Below, piece by piece: positions 22,986 through 35,120 of a stretch of 64,000 bases of DNA. The notes under the pieces were generated by a model that had not been told where the DNA came from, made no database searches, and saw only the letters and a program-made list of their open reading frames with translations. Made by a program: the position numbers and the translations under genes. Numbering within the stretch: the stretch's first letter is position 1; the number at the start of each line of letters is the position of its first letter. The stretch comes from Manis javanica. Taxonomy: Eukaryota; Chordata; Mammalia; Pholidota; Manidae. Where the stretch lies: contig NC_133158.1 in assembly GCF_040802235.1 (NCBI RefSeq), positions 42,660,001-42,724,000 of the forward strand. The letters are read 5' to 3'.

Positions 22986-23827
22986 ACAAGACTGAGCCAA
23001 AATGGGCCTGAGGAGGCAGAGGCCGCTGACCCTGAGCCAGGGAGCATTTGTCCGACTCTTGTTTGACATGGGGTGTTCAAATGGCCTGAGAACTCAAGAG
23101 CAGCTGTCTAGTGGGAAACATTTAAGATGCCTCCGCTTGGGAGCAAGAAGGGCAGGAATCTGGCGCGTGGCTGCAGGCGCTCTAAGGCAGCAGGACGCGG
23201 GGACTTGTCTCCTGCTTCGTCTCCACGGGCCAGGGAGGGAGGCTTCGCCAAGACTCAGCTCAGGCCATGGATGGCAACGCTGAGCCTTAGCTAAGGAGAT
23301 GGCAGCCCCCTTATCCAGCTGGTGAGAGCGCTCCACCAGACTGAAGCGTGCACAAGCAGGGGCCCTCTCGGAGGCCAGGGCCGCCTGAAACCAGCAGAGG
23401 AGGCCCCAGCTGCCTAGGAAATCTGGAGGGCCAGGTGGGCCCCAGAGGCTAGAGCCATGCTGCCCTAGGAAAGTGTGGGGGAACCCAGAATCTCAGGAGG
23501 GGGCCGGGAGGGCCACACTCAGGACAGGTATTGGCGAGTGTGAGAATCCCATGGGAAGAGGCAGGGAGGCCACCCCGGTTCAAGCTGCACTGAGGTCAAG
23601 CCTGACTCATGGGGCCCCCACGGCAACCTGCCCAGGGGTGGGCAACACTGACCCCCTCTGCAAGAATTGGGAACCCTGTGGATAAGCTTTCACAGTCAGG
23701 GAAGCAGCTGTGGTAAAGCAGACTTGGGCCCGGCCTCACCGGGGAAGGTGGCGCCCGCCAGAACTGGTCACTCAGGGCCTGTCGCTCAGACTTGCCATCG
23801 CCCTGCCCTGGCCGATAGTGACACCCC
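22986..23827. other. Unannotated intergenic sequence
   Basis: Nothing recognised. GC-rich with overlapping frames. Confidence 0.5.
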
Positions 23828-24325
23828 AGTGTCCGTCCCTGCTGTAACGATCACCACCAATGTAGTGGCTTAAAACACTGCATTTATTGAGATGTATTAC
23901 TTTAAAGTTCTGGAGGTCAGAAGTTTAAAACCAAAGTGTTGGTGGACTGCATTCCTTCCAGAAGCTGTAGGAGGGAATGTGCTTCCCCGCCTTTCCCAGC
24001 GTCTGATGTCCACCCGCACACCTTGGCTCGCGGCCCGTCTCCAGCGACCAGCCGGCTGCACAGCGTCCTCTCCTCCCTGATCTCTGCTTCGCTCGACACA
24101 TCTCCCTGATCTCTTGCCTCCGCCTTTCCCGTGTAAGGACCCCTGTGATCACATCTAGGTCCCACCTGGATAATCCAGGAACAGCGTCTCCTCTAAAGAT
24201 CTTTAACTTAATCACTTAATACAAAGGCCCTTTTGCCATGTAAGGGAACATCTTCATGGGTGCTGAGGATTGGAACATAGGCTTCTTTTGGGGGGCCATC
24301 GTTCTGTCTGCCACAGCCCCTAAGA
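23828..24325 (-). mobile_element. MaLR-like LTR, reverse
   Basis: 'cctgctgtaacgatcaccac', 'gtggcttaaaacactgcatt', 'gttctggaggtcagaagttt', 'gacccctgtgatcacatcta', 'tggataatccaggaa' and a closing 'ggggggccatcgttctgtct' follow a common MLT1-related consensus read in reverse. The exact subfamily is not assigned. Confidence 0.65.
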
Positions 24326-25184
24326 ATGAAAAGGATCATGTCCTTGTTATCAAGACAGAAGAATAGAGAAAGCAGTGGGGAGCTTGCACCTGGCACCAAT
24401 CCTGCAGAGCTGAGAGGAGATGTGGCAGGTGAACCCAAGGGGAGACGCGTCATCACAGCCAAAGCAGAGCCTCAGGGAGGGAAGGCCAGACCAAAGGGAA
24501 GGAAAGGGCAGTGGGTGCGAAGTGTGCGGACCTGGGAGGCGGCTCATAGTTTAGCCCGCGAGTAGCCTAGGTTTTCCAACTTGGGTATAGGTGGAACTTT
24601 GGAGACACATTCTGAAAGGTCCCCTCCACCTCCTGGGCTACCACCCCTCCAATGTCACTGTGAAAGGAGTAGTGTCCCATCTGACGAGGACTTAGAATTT
24701 ACAGCCATCATGTCTGTTTCCATTCTCTAAGATCCAGAATATGTGGCAATAGAAAGAATGAGATTCGAGCCAAGGACTGCAGGGACTGACAGGTTTAACC
24801 TGTTGGCGTGTGGATTCATGTTCCTAACCCACCTTGATGCTGGGAAGTTGCCTCTGTTGTATGCGTGTCACCCAGTTATTCAATTGCACAACAGGACCTG
24901 GCAGTAACTGCTCACAGACCTTTGATCTGCCTCCAGGAATCCAGGGCATCTTTTTCCACCATTTCCACCTGGAAGAGCCGTAGCAACAGGACATCGTGGC
25001 CAACTCTCTCAAGATTAAATGACAGCACAAGAATTTAGCCGGTAGGGTCAACGTGTTCTAAAACAGACCAGGGGGTGGTGGCTGGCCGTGGGGGCAGGTC
25101 CACGAAGCCAGAGGGCTCCAAGGTCGGCCTTGATGAGACCTAGACAGGCCACCCGAGCTGGCCCACTTCTGTTTGTTTCTTTTT
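24326..25184. other. Unannotated intergenic sequence
   Basis: Nothing recognised. Confidence 0.5.
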
Positions 25185-25620
25185 TCTTTTTGTTGTAACA
25201 GCTTTTCTGGACTGTAATTCACATGCCATCTAATTCACCCATTTAAGGTGTAAAATCCAATCATTTTTAGTATATTCACAGAGCTATGCAACCATTGCCA
25301 CAGTCATTTTTAGAACATTTTCACACACACACCTGAGAAAGAAACCCTTTAGTTCGATACTAAACCCCTCCTGCCAGGCTGGCCCCTCACCCTTAGCCCT
25401 GGGCAGCCATGAAGCTATTTTCTGTCTGTATGGACGCTTCTCCTAAGTGGCACCTCACAATAGGCGGCCTTTTGTGTTTGGCCTTGTTCGTCCACAATGT
25501 TGCACTTCATTCCTTTCTGCGGCTGAGTATTCTTCCGCATGGGCATTGGATTTGTCTCCCAGTCACCAGCTGATGGGCATGTGGGCTGTCTCCGCCTGTC
25601 CACTGCTGAGCCAAGTGCCG
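25185..25620 (-). mobile_element. Old L1 (L1M class) 3'-end fragment, reverse
   Basis: 'ctggactgtaattcacatgc', 'aattcacccatttaaggtgt', 'agtatattcacagagctatg', 'cttcattcctttctgcggct' and 'accagctgatgggcatgtgg' match, in reverse, the L1M 3' UTR and ORF2 end. No open frame survives. Confidence 0.75.
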
Positions 25621-28600
25621 CAGCCCCACTTCCGAGTATGCTTTCCCACAAAAGCGCAGTGTTTGGCTTCAGGGAAAGCGCCCTTGCCCCACCCAGAACC
25701 TCTCTGGGGTGGTGCCGTGAGTGCCCCCCTCCTCTGTCTCCCTAGGCAGTTGCTGCAGGGGGCACCCCAGTTCCCTGTGAAGCTGCCCAATCCTTTCATC
25801 TCTTGGGAATCATGACAGTACTGCCCTCTTAGTGTAAGGTCTGAGGACGTGCGGGGTCTGCCCTGCTGCCCAGAGCCTGTGCATCAGCCCAGTCCTATGG
25901 GAAGCTCTCAGCAAGTCCGCCCTTCCTAGGGGCCTGGGCACGAACTCTGTTTTGGCCCTGAGGACCATAGGTGGAGTCCACCCAGCCTGCCTCACCACCT
26001 CCACCCACCCAGGGCCCTGCAGGAGGCTCAAGGGCAGCACAGAGGCTGCATGGGCCTCTAGAGTGACTGTTGAACTTAACCACGATGGTTCAACTGTCCT
26101 GCATCACGCCATGGAAATGCGCCACTCACAAGCGCTAGCATCATGAACATAAACTCAGGAATCTATAAACTCAAGAATCAGTTTGCGTAACCCCTGATCA
26201 AAATGTCACCGTTTACGTTTCAGGTGCGATGCCCACAGCTATAAACTTCCTGGAGCAAACCCTTCCCAGCAGAGCACTGTACAATGCTCACTTGAACCAA
26301 ATACCACTGAAACCAAAGTTTTACTTCTGTTCTTTCCCTGGGAAATCGGTGAGAATCTTACCTAAAACTGTGCCATACCCAACCCACGGGGAATGAAACA
26401 TTGGCAGGCGACAGGGGAGAAGCAACTCAAGTGTGCAAATTACAAACTACGACACACACACGTGCACACATGCAGGTACCTGATGTGGACTTGTCAGTCT
26501 GGGCCCTCAAGGGTCCGATCAGTTTATGAAAAAGGAACAGTGGGCAGTGGGTCTGAACACCATTCAGTGAACTGACCCACCAGGTCACGGCCACGAGGGA
26601 CATTCTGGCCCCGTAGATGGAACCATGTGGAGGGAGAACCACAGTCACATTAGCAGAGGTTTGGAACTCAGGGGGACACTCCAGAAGGAAACTGAAAAAA
26701 ACAGGGCTATTCAAATGAGCTGGTCACCACACCAGGCAGGAGTGTCAGCTGGAGGAAGCAGGCCCCGTGTTCGGGGAATGAGAGGCATCGGCGGGGCAGA
26801 GAGGTGCAGGAAGGGGAAGGCTGAGGACCACGAGCGTCTCCCCCGGAGGAGCAGGGACAGCAGTGAAGTGAGCGGGCAAGGGTGGCCTTCATCAGCGGGG
26901 ACCTGGAGGCAGAAAACAAGCAGGACCCTTTGAAGAGAAACAGTGCTGCAAGGAGCGTGGGGAGCCTAGGAAAAGAAAGGAAAATGACGGCAGGAGGGAA
27001 CCTGGGGAGCTTCCCCACTGGCGGCGAGGCAGCAGTGGGTGCAGGCCCATTGGCGCGACTCTGAGCACCCACCGCAGCTCGAGTCCGGTCTCCGCGATAA
27101 GGGTGTGAGTGGCTCCCGTCTTCCCTGAGGAATTGGTGAGGACACCGAGCACACAGCAGGGACTTGCCTGAGGCTGCACGCAGTGAAGACCCTAGATCAG
27201 TCCAGGTCTCCTGGCTGCAGACCCCGGCCATCTGCCCCTGGCAGTGCCCTGTACCGCTGACGGGCAAGGGCCCTCAGCCCTGGGGGGCGCCAGAAGCCGC
27301 AGAGCACCGTGAAGACTGGTCTAGTGTGTGGCTGGGTAGGTCTGGGGAAAGCTCCTCTGCCAGGACGGGGCTGAGAACTACTGCTGGGGTCCCCTCCCCG
27401 AAGACAGGTAGGTTCTGGCCACCATCCTTGTTCTACAGAAAGCTCAGCAGGCCCATGACCAGCTATGCATAAATTTTTTTAAATATTTAAACTCTGAAAA
27501 CCAGTAACAACTGGTCACTCATGGGACTATGTTTTCAAATGAGCTTCGAACTGAAGGCCCAGGTGGCACGTTGGAATCAGGGTACGGTCAGCACACAGGA
27601 CCGAGAAAGGCCAGGGAAAGGGGGTCCCAGCCCAGGTCCAGAGCGAACCCCTCCCATGAAGGCACAGCACCGGCCTATCAGGTTATGCCAGTCCTAGAAT
27701 GGCTGAGAGCCAGAGCTCTCACCACATCAGCATAGGGCAAGCTGTGGGGTCTGATTTGTGCTGGCCTGGATGAGAGACCAGAGATGGAGCCAGCCCCCTG
27801 CAACTCCCCACCTCTGTGCTGAGCCTCAACTGGGACAGTGGCCTCCAAAGGGAAGTCCAAGGCCAGGGCTGCCTCCCAGGACCTTACCTCTTAAATCACC
27901 ATCCACCCCTCTACCCCTACCCCCACCCCACCCCGTGTGGGCATGGCTGACCAGAGCAGCCTCTGGAGACCCCTGGATTAGTCCTTGAGCATCTGTAAGA
28001 ATTTTAACCCCTAAGAGAGGGGGAGGGAGCGTGTCTTTCAGTATGAAAGTCCAGCTGTGTCTACTGAGGCTGCTATTTTGAAATAGGTCATCCTGTTCAC
28101 CCACAAACACCTCAGTCAATCAGTAACAGGTGACTGAGCATGACTGGGCTCGCAGCTCTGGCCCCGCCCCTGTAGCCCGGGAGCACTCCTATTGTGACGG
28201 GCCAGATTTCCCATTTGTACCCGCACTTAGCCTCTGCACCACGGCCACAGGGAACCTCGCTGCTGACCCTCCAGGATGCCTCTGGGGTCTGTTGACCCCT
28301 CACTCGCGACCTCCGACGAGGCTTGCATCTGCCTGGGGACAGGAGTCAGCACTGAAGGCCCTGGACCTTGGGCCCCTGTCTAGGTGGGCCCGTTCTCACC
28401 CTTCCACCACCCCACTTATTTTTCCCATCTGCCAAGCTCCAACGGACTTCCAAAATCACTCATCTACAGAGAAAACACATGGAAATGCTAACATGGATAA
28501 AGATGGAGCAAAAGCCAAGAACAGGAAACACAAAGGAAAGGAAAAGACGTTCACTGTTCCCTCTGCAGCTTGCCCTGCTGCTCTGCCAACACACCTCGTG

Positions 28601-28924
28601 TCCTAAGGGCTTCCTCTGAGTGGCAAGTAGCAGGGCTTTGGGGCTGCTGATAGAGGAGTGTATTCAGGGCTTTCCTTTCCATCAGGGCCAAGAGAAAGTG
28701 AAGTTGTAAATGTGGGAACAAGAAGGGCACCCCATTTATCTGAGTTCTCAGATCCCACAGGGCTAGCAGAAAAGGAGGTATTCTGCTCACCAAGTGTCTG
28801 CTCATGTACTTTTTTAAACCTCTTTATACTAGAATGTATTTTTTTAAACCTCTGTACTAAAATGTCTTCATTTGATCTTGATCCATGGAAAATGTTAGGA
28901 TTAGATTCAGCTGAATACAGCAAA
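25621..28924. other. Unannotated intergenic sequence
   Basis: 3.3 kb with no recognised gene or repeat. It is GC-rich with long overlapping chance frames (for example 26,707-27,267 on - and 28,130-28,606 on +), none with domains. Confidence 0.5.
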
Positions 28925-29375
28925 AATCTGACTACAGTGGTTTAAACACAGGAAGATTTAATTTTGAAAGCAAGCATTTCCAGGCAGAAACAGCAACTTC
29001 ATGAAGTCATCAGACCCCAGGCTTCTTCTGTTTTTCTCTTCTGCCACATGTGGCTTCTTTTCTTAGAGTCAACTCAAGGAATAATATGGCTGCTGCAGCT
29101 CCAGCTGTGACATCCACATTCCAGGCAACAGAGAGAAGCAGCAGGGGGATGTGAGATAGGCAGCCCCTCCCTTTAAAGGAGACTTCCCAGAATTCCCACA
29201 ATGTATTTTCATGGACATCTCTTTGGTAGAATACCACATGAGGGCCAAGAAGGCCCAGAGGCTGGAAAAGACAGTCCCTGAGATGGGCAATCTCCACCCC
29301 AAATAAAATTGGACTTCTATTACTCAGAAGGAAGGGGAGGGTGGGGATTGGGGTGTGCACCCGCAATCTCTCACA
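28925..29375 (-). mobile_element. Ancient interspersed repeat, family not named
   Basis: 'ctacagtggtttaaacacag', 'ccaggcttcttctgtttttc', 'ggctgctgcagctccagctg', 'acatccacattccaggcaac' and 'ttctattactcagaaggaag' match a phrase order I know from many mammalian genomes, in reverse. I cannot name the family reliably. Confidence 0.5.
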
Positions 29376-29712
29376 AGTACTCACTATCCTAATGAGAAAA
29401 CAGTTGTCATGATATACCCTCCTCTGTCTCCCAAGTGAACGTGAAGAGTCAGAGCTGTAGCTGCCGGCAAGAGCAGTTTCCAAGGTGTGTGAGGAGGCTG
29501 ATGAAGGCAAGTGCAGTTGGGGGAGCACTTGCCTGTGTTTGTGGTGCAGTTTCTGCACCCTCAGCCCTGTCTGCTAACCAGTCAGTAGTGAGCAGATATT
29601 TACCAGCACTTACTTTGTGCGTGCAACCCTGAGCTTGAAGCTTGCACCATTTGTAGGACTTGTACTTGAAGTCAAATGCTGCTTCTGACTGCTTTGCCAC
29701 CTCCTCCACCCC

Positions 29713-30068
29713 TGAATTAATCTGCTCAGGCTCATAATAAAATACTGCAGCCTGAGTGGCTTCAACAACATCATTTTTTCTCACAGTTCTGGAGGTTGGA
29801 AGTCCAAGATCAAGGTGTTGCCAGGGGTGTTTCCCTCTGAGGCCTCTCTCCTTGACCTGTGTCCTCACGCAGTCTTCTCTCTGTGTGTGTCTGGGTCCTC
29901 ACATCCTTTAGGACATCAGTCAGACTGGATTAAGTCCCACCCTAATGACCTCATTCTAATTTAATCACCTGCTTAAAGACTGTATCTCCAAATAAGTTGG
30001 CATTCTGAGGTGCTGGGGGTAAAGGTTTCAACACAGAAGTTGGGAGGGGGAATGTAATCCAAAGCCTT
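29713..30068 (-). mobile_element. MLT1A-type MaLR LTR, reverse
   Basis: 'tcacagttctggaggttgga', 'gtccaagatcaaggtgttgc', 'cctctgaggcctctctcctt', 'cccaccctaatgacctcatt' and 'gcattctgaggtgctggggg' are MLT1A landmarks in reverse order. Confidence 0.85.
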
Positions 30069-32379
30069 GACTGTTGTCACCATTCTCAATGTATGACCAT
30101 GTTAATAACTTAATGGAACTACATATGCTTCAGTATTTCTGAAAATCATTTCCTCTAATCCTCTCTATTTCACCAGAGCACAGGAATATTCATATCTGCA
30201 TCAAATGACTGGTTCCCAGAAGTTGTAATAAATGGAGCTTCAGTGCCTCAAAAGATGAGGGCATTCCACTCCCAGGCTTTGGGGGCTTCTAGAAAAACAA
30301 ATGGAGTAATTTTAGGGGATCTGTCATTTTCTGGTTGAGCATTTTCCTAGATAAGCATGGGGGCTCCCATTTTGGACCATCTATCCTAAAATAAGTCTAC
30401 CACTGACGTTGAGCTTCCTCTTGAGCTTTCCAATCTGCCACAGCTGGGGCTGCTCAGTCAGCTCCATCGTCTTGGCTTCCTCATGGAAAGCCCGCCAGTA
30501 GGCAGACCTCCAAATCCACGGAATGCTGACATGGCTCACCTGGCGGGCCCTTAAGACCTGAAGTTGAAGGCTGGCATCATAGAATCATGCCAGCATTCCA
30601 TGCATGGCAAATATCGGGAAGGAAATGGACAGAAGCCACATTGTAGGGTAAAGGAGAATGTTCCACACTCCACAACTTAGGGGCCAGGTGGCACCAAGAC
30701 CAGCGTCAGCCAAGACATCCAGAGCTGGGGAAAGGCCAGGTCAGCCCACTCCTGGAGGCCTGGCATGGCGGCCTCTTTCCTCCGAGCTCACCTTCCCCTG
30801 AAGGCCCGGCCCAACCTGCCACTGTATCGTCACAGGACAGAAGCTTAGGGACAGGCAGCAGGCTCTTTCCAGCCTTTCCTACCCTTGGAGCAAAGAGCCC
30901 TGGAGTCAGAGGTGTGATTCTGACTCTGTCGCTTCCCCGCCTGGGTGCACCCAACTCCCCATCTGAAATGTGAGCTGGAAGGCCTCCAAGTTTTTCTTTA
31001 CCTCCAAAGTCCTGTGACTTTCTTGGGAACCAAGGGGAACTGATTTACTGACCAGCCTAGTGGGGTGCGACTGTGCCATTCTAACCAGGAGGCCCATGCC
31101 TGCCGTGTGCCAGCCTGGCCCACAGGGAAGACTGGTCACATGCTCTGGCCCTGGTTTAGCCAAAGACAGCTCAGTGCTCCCATCTTCCTCAGCCTCTGCA
31201 CGTCACGCAGCAAAGCATGAGCTATGACGGAGTACCAGGGAGAGGGTGCCCTTCTTCCTCTTCTCAAAATATGTGTACACTTACGTATGCTTTTTAATGT
31301 TTCAGTTCGTGAGAGACTAAGAAATGCATGTGTCCTGTACTCTCCGGCTGATTAAAGAACAGCTTGACCTGAGAAATGGAAATTTTAAGGTGCTTACAGG
31401 GCCTGGAAAGAAATTCAGAAACCAATTTGAGTGCAGAATCAAAATACCATCTGGGTTTTGGTGACAATGAGTAACACTGCTGGCTCTTCAGAGAGCAATT
31501 ACATGAAAAAGGATTTTTTTGTAAGCCTCCACTGCTAAAATGGTAAAGATGTTTAATGATGAATAGATACAAAAATGATCCCAGCAGCCATCTGAGCACA
31601 CCTGGTACACAGGATGTCCATCAGGCCTGGAAGCAGGGCTTGATTATACAGTATGTCACCAAGGCCATCTCGACCTGGAGAAGTGCAGAAAGTCTCATCT
31701 GTGTGTCCAGAGTTTATGGTCACCTCACATACCCAGTAATGGAGGCAGTGGGAGGAAGGCCATGGCCACATACCATAGGCACGTACTCAAAATACTTGAA
31801 CTCTTAACTCAAACCATCATGGGCAATGGGGGTGCCTGTGTTTCTTGGGCCCCATGTCTTAGGCTTCACTGAAGACTCCTTTTTCTCCTTAAACCAGGCC
31901 AACTAGAATTCGCTCCCCACGAAGTGTCTCAGCCTGAAGACCAGACAGCCCGGGTCCTCAGGCCATCCACCTCTGCCAGTTCTGGGGTCTCAGCTGCTCA
32001 GATCCATCCCTAGGCCAGCTCTGCAGGAACAAAGGTTTCTCTTTTCAAAGCTAAAGCCACATCCCCTGGGGAGGCCACCACCCACTGGGCTACCCATTGT
32101 TAATACTGGAGACTGGAGGTTGAGTAGGGCATGGAGATCTCTGCCTCATGTATGCAGGAAGCCGAGGACCTTTCTGCATGTGTGGCTATTAACAGTAAGA
32201 GCTCACGGTCGGTCGGTTGCTGAGCCCTTATATGTGCCAAGCTCAGGCCTAAGTGCTTTCTCTGTTGTTTCACTTAAAAATAATCACTCAACAGTTAGAC
32301 TCTTTCCCATATGTAAAGCCACAAATCCTTGACCTTCATATACTACCTGGACACCAGCCTGTTCTCTGTGCCCCAGCCC
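30069..32379. other. Unannotated intergenic sequence
   Basis: Nothing recognised. Confidence 0.5.
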
Positions 32380-32610
32380 CCACCCATACACACATTCCTG
32401 CTATCCTAACTCCTTTCCCAGAATTCTTGAAGCAATGTAATCAGGCTGCCAGCTCTACGGCTTCCCCAGAACAAGTCTCAAGGTCACCAGTGACGACCCT
32501 GTTGCTCAACACTGCTCTCAATTCTCAGTCTTCCTCTTCCTTGACTCTGGAGCATTAGACGCTGCGGATCACTCCCACCTTCTAGAACACTTGTTTACTG
32601 AGCACTCCTG
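32380..32610 (+). mobile_element. L2-like LINE relic
   Basis: A pyrimidine-rich stretch of the L2 3' region ('caagtctcaaggtcaccagt', 'ctgttgctcaacactgctct', 'cttgactctggagcatta'). It is diverged, and the boundaries are approximate. Confidence 0.45.
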
Positions 32611-32959
32611 GCCTGTATATGGATAGGCCTTTGTGTGGATGATAAACTGCTGCTCTGGGCAGATGCAGCTCTGTGAGCATCCACCATGAGCAGAGCGAAG
32701 GCTGCCCCCTTTGCCTGGAGTTTATACAGGGCAGTCCCGCAGGGCCCCAGGCTGAGGGTGCACCTGATAGTGAGAAGTCAGAAGCACAGGACAGGAAGTG
32801 CAGCAGGCCCAGAAAGGGAAGGAGGGCAGGACAAGGTTCCCAGAGGGAAGGATCAGAATGGAAGAGTAGAGGGGCATGTCCTCCACGGGGCTAGGGACTT
32901 TCCACCGATCTCTCCCCAAGAATCCCACCGGTGCTTATGGGAGAGCATATTCTTATTTT

Positions 32960-33187
32960 TAGGAAACACACTGAAGGATTTTGGAGCAAGTTTCATGATG
33001 TATGCAATCTGCTTTCAAAAGACTCGGACCCACACAGATGCAGACATGCACAGAAGAGACAAATGTCAGATGGGGCAAACCTGAGACAGATGGGCTGGGG
33101 TCAAAGGTACATGAGTATTCTTTGTACTCTTCCTGTATTGCAGCTTTCCTGTAAGTTTCAAGTGATTTCCATCTAAAATGCTCTTTT
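32960..33187 (+). mobile_element. Old L1 3'-end with A-rich tail
   Basis: 'gagtattctttgtactcttc', 'tgtattgcagctttcctgta' and 'agtttcaagtgatttccatc' are an L1M 3' UTR end. Its A-rich tail was the landing site of the next element. Confidence 0.55.
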
Positions 33188-33203
33188 AAAAAAGAAGCTA
33201 AAG
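33188..33203 (+). repeat. Target-site duplication, left copy
   Basis: AAAAAAGAAGCTAAAG, identical to 33579-33594. Confidence 0.85.
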
Positions 33204-33578
33204 CACTAAATTATGTTTTCTACCTTTATCTTGCATCTACCTACCACTTCAGCATTTTATTAAAAACAAAAAATAAAAAAAAAGGGAGAAATGTGGGATT
33301 CACATATAAATCAAGTATAAAAATCAAATGAATAATCATATCTGACTTGATTGTTTATAGTTCACAATGTGTGATCAAAACCGAAAGTTTCTGTGATATG
33401 ACTGCCCTTGCACCGTTCACCATGTAAGAACTTGTTCTTAATGCTTCAGAAGATTGGAGACTGTTGAGGATTAGGCTTGGGGTTGATTAATGATTGTGCA
33501 TTGAGTCCCCTATACAGAATTTTATTGCTGTTAACAACCATTTGATCAATAAATATGACAAATGCCCTCTCAAAAAAA
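33204..33578 (+). mobile_element. Short non-LTR retroelement, unassigned
   Basis: About 375 bp between perfect 16-bp direct repeats, ending in an A run, which is the signature of L1-machinery retrotransposition. The body has no open frame and no tRNA or 7SL promoter boxes that I can recognise. Its 3' end (...gatcaataaatatgacaaa...ccctctc then A's) differs from the L1 3' ends at 4,400-4,550 and 50,876-51,025. It carries its own AATAAA. I remember near-identical tails as common in pangolin sequence, so it is likely a 5'-truncated lineage-specific L1 or a derived family. Confidence 0.75.
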
Positions 33579-33594
33579 AAAAAAGAAGCTAAAG
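33579..33594 (+). repeat. Target-site duplication, right copy
   Basis: AAAAAAGAAGCTAAAG, perfect match to 33188-33203, merged with the poly-A tail of the inserted element. Confidence 0.85.
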
Positions 33595-33599
33595 GCAAC

Positions 33600-33965
33600 A
33601 CTATGGAGATGGTACAAAGATCAGTGGATGCCAGGGACTGAAGAGGCAGAGGGTGAACAGGAGGAGCAGAGGGTTTGAGAGCAGTGAAACTTCCCTGTAT
33701 GGCGTGGAATGTTGATCCTACGATGGTGGATACCTGTGACCACACATCTGCCTAAATTCACGACGTGCAGCCCCCAGGGAGCCCCTAAAGGAGAGCATGG
33801 ACCCTGGGCAGCAGTGTCGGTGCAGGTCCATCAGTCAAGGCGAGGCCCCACCCTGGTGGGGGTGTTGACAATGGGAGAGGCTGGTATACAGGTATTTTCT
33901 GTACCTTCCCCTCAATTTTGCTGTGAACTTAAAACTGTCCTAAAAAAATTCAGTATTGAAAATAA
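33600..33965 (+). mobile_element. Old L1 (L1M/L1ME) 3'-end fragment
   Basis: 'aagatcagtggatgccaggg', 'tttgagagcagtgaaacttc', 'atggtggatacctgtgacca' and 'ctcaattttgctgtgaactt' followed by 'aaaactgtcctaaaaaaatt' match the L1M 3' UTR from start to tail. Confidence 0.75.
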
Positions 33966-34149
33966 AAACAGGAGCAGCAGCTGAGCCTGTATGATGCCAA
34001 GTTAACCTGAGGCACCTACAGTCATGAAACCCCAACGGGCAGCAGTCCAGGGCCTTGTTCTCTCCACGACCTGCAACCGACCAGCTCCTTGGAGGCCCAG
34101 GTGCCCTGACACTTCACCTAAGCACCTGCCCCACCATGGGGGCCTCAGG

Positions 34150-34385
34150 GTGGAGCCCCGGCATACGGGGACGCTGTGATATGACCAGGAGGCAGAGGTC
34201 AGAGCGAGGCAGCCACAAGCCAAGGAGTGCTGGCACCCACAAAGCTGGGAGAGGCAGGAAAGACCCCACCCGAGCGCCTTCCGAGGGGACACAGCCCGGC
34301 GACACCCTGACTGTGGGCTTCTGGCCCCCAGACTGAGAGAGGATAAAGTTCTATAGTTTAAGCCTGCAGCAGGACCACAGAAGCG
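34150..34385 (+). mobile_element. MLT1-type LTR 3' part
   Basis: 'gccacaagccaaggagtgct', 'gggcttctggcccccagact', then 'ggataaagttctatagttta' and 'agcctgc' are the last half of an MLT1 LTR on +. The upstream limit is unclear and may reach 33,970. Confidence 0.6.
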
Positions 34386-34544
34386 AGTACAGGCAGGCAG
34401 AGAACAAGCACATGCCCTCAGAGTAATGACCTTGCCGGGAACCTAGATTCTGAAACATGCCATCCTTCACACCTAACTGGTACTCTTGGGGTGCTCACAT
34501 CTGCTGGGCACCCAGTCACTGTCTGATAGCTTAGGCTTGGGTAA

Positions 34545-34685
34545 TGCCATCCTTCAACAGCCCAGGGGGAGACCAAGGCATAGAGAAGTTAAGTAACTCA
34601 TTTGTGGACACACAGCTCAACCCTGGCGGGACCCAAATGTGCATAGACTTGGACCCAGAGCCCCTGTCCTAAGTACTGACACTGC
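34545..34685 (+). mobile_element. MIR relic
   Basis: 'gcatagagaagttaagtaac', 'tcatttgtggacacacagct' and 'gacttggacccagagcccct' follow the MIR core and 3' region. Confidence 0.55.
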
Positions 34686-35120
34686 CTGTATTTGTTTCCT
34701 ACGGCTGCTGTAACGAATGACCACATATGGGGGGCGAGGTGGACTCAGTTCTGGAGGTCAGAACCCCAAAATCGAGGTGTCGGGAGGGCCAAGTTCCCTC
34801 TGAAGACTCTAGGGAAGGATCCGTCTGTGCCTCTCCCAGTTTCTCATGGCAGCTGGCAATCCCCGGCTTTCCTTGGCTGCAGCTGCCTCCCGCCAGTCTC
34901 TGCCTCTGTCCCCACTGGGCATCTCCCAGCACAAACGTGTGTCCAAATCTCTCCTTATAAAGACACCAGTCCTTGGATCTGGGCCCACCCTGTCTAGTCT
35001 GACCTCACCTTAACTGGATTCCATCTGCAAAGACCCAATTTCCAAATAAGGCCCCACTCACAGGTTCGGGGAGTCAGGAAGTGGACAGATTTGGGGACAC
35101 TATTCAACCCACAGTAAGAC
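34686..35120 (-). mobile_element. MLT1-type MaLR LTR, reverse
   Basis: 'tttgtttcctacggctgctg', 'gttctggaggtcagaacccc', 'ccttataaagacaccagtcc', 'caatttccaaataaggcccc' and 'ggggacactattcaaccca' give the LTR in reverse from one end to the other. Confidence 0.8.

Noticed and set aside
26707-27267. 186-codon minus-strand frame
   Set aside because: Overlaps several others on both strands; no recognisable motif or splice context.
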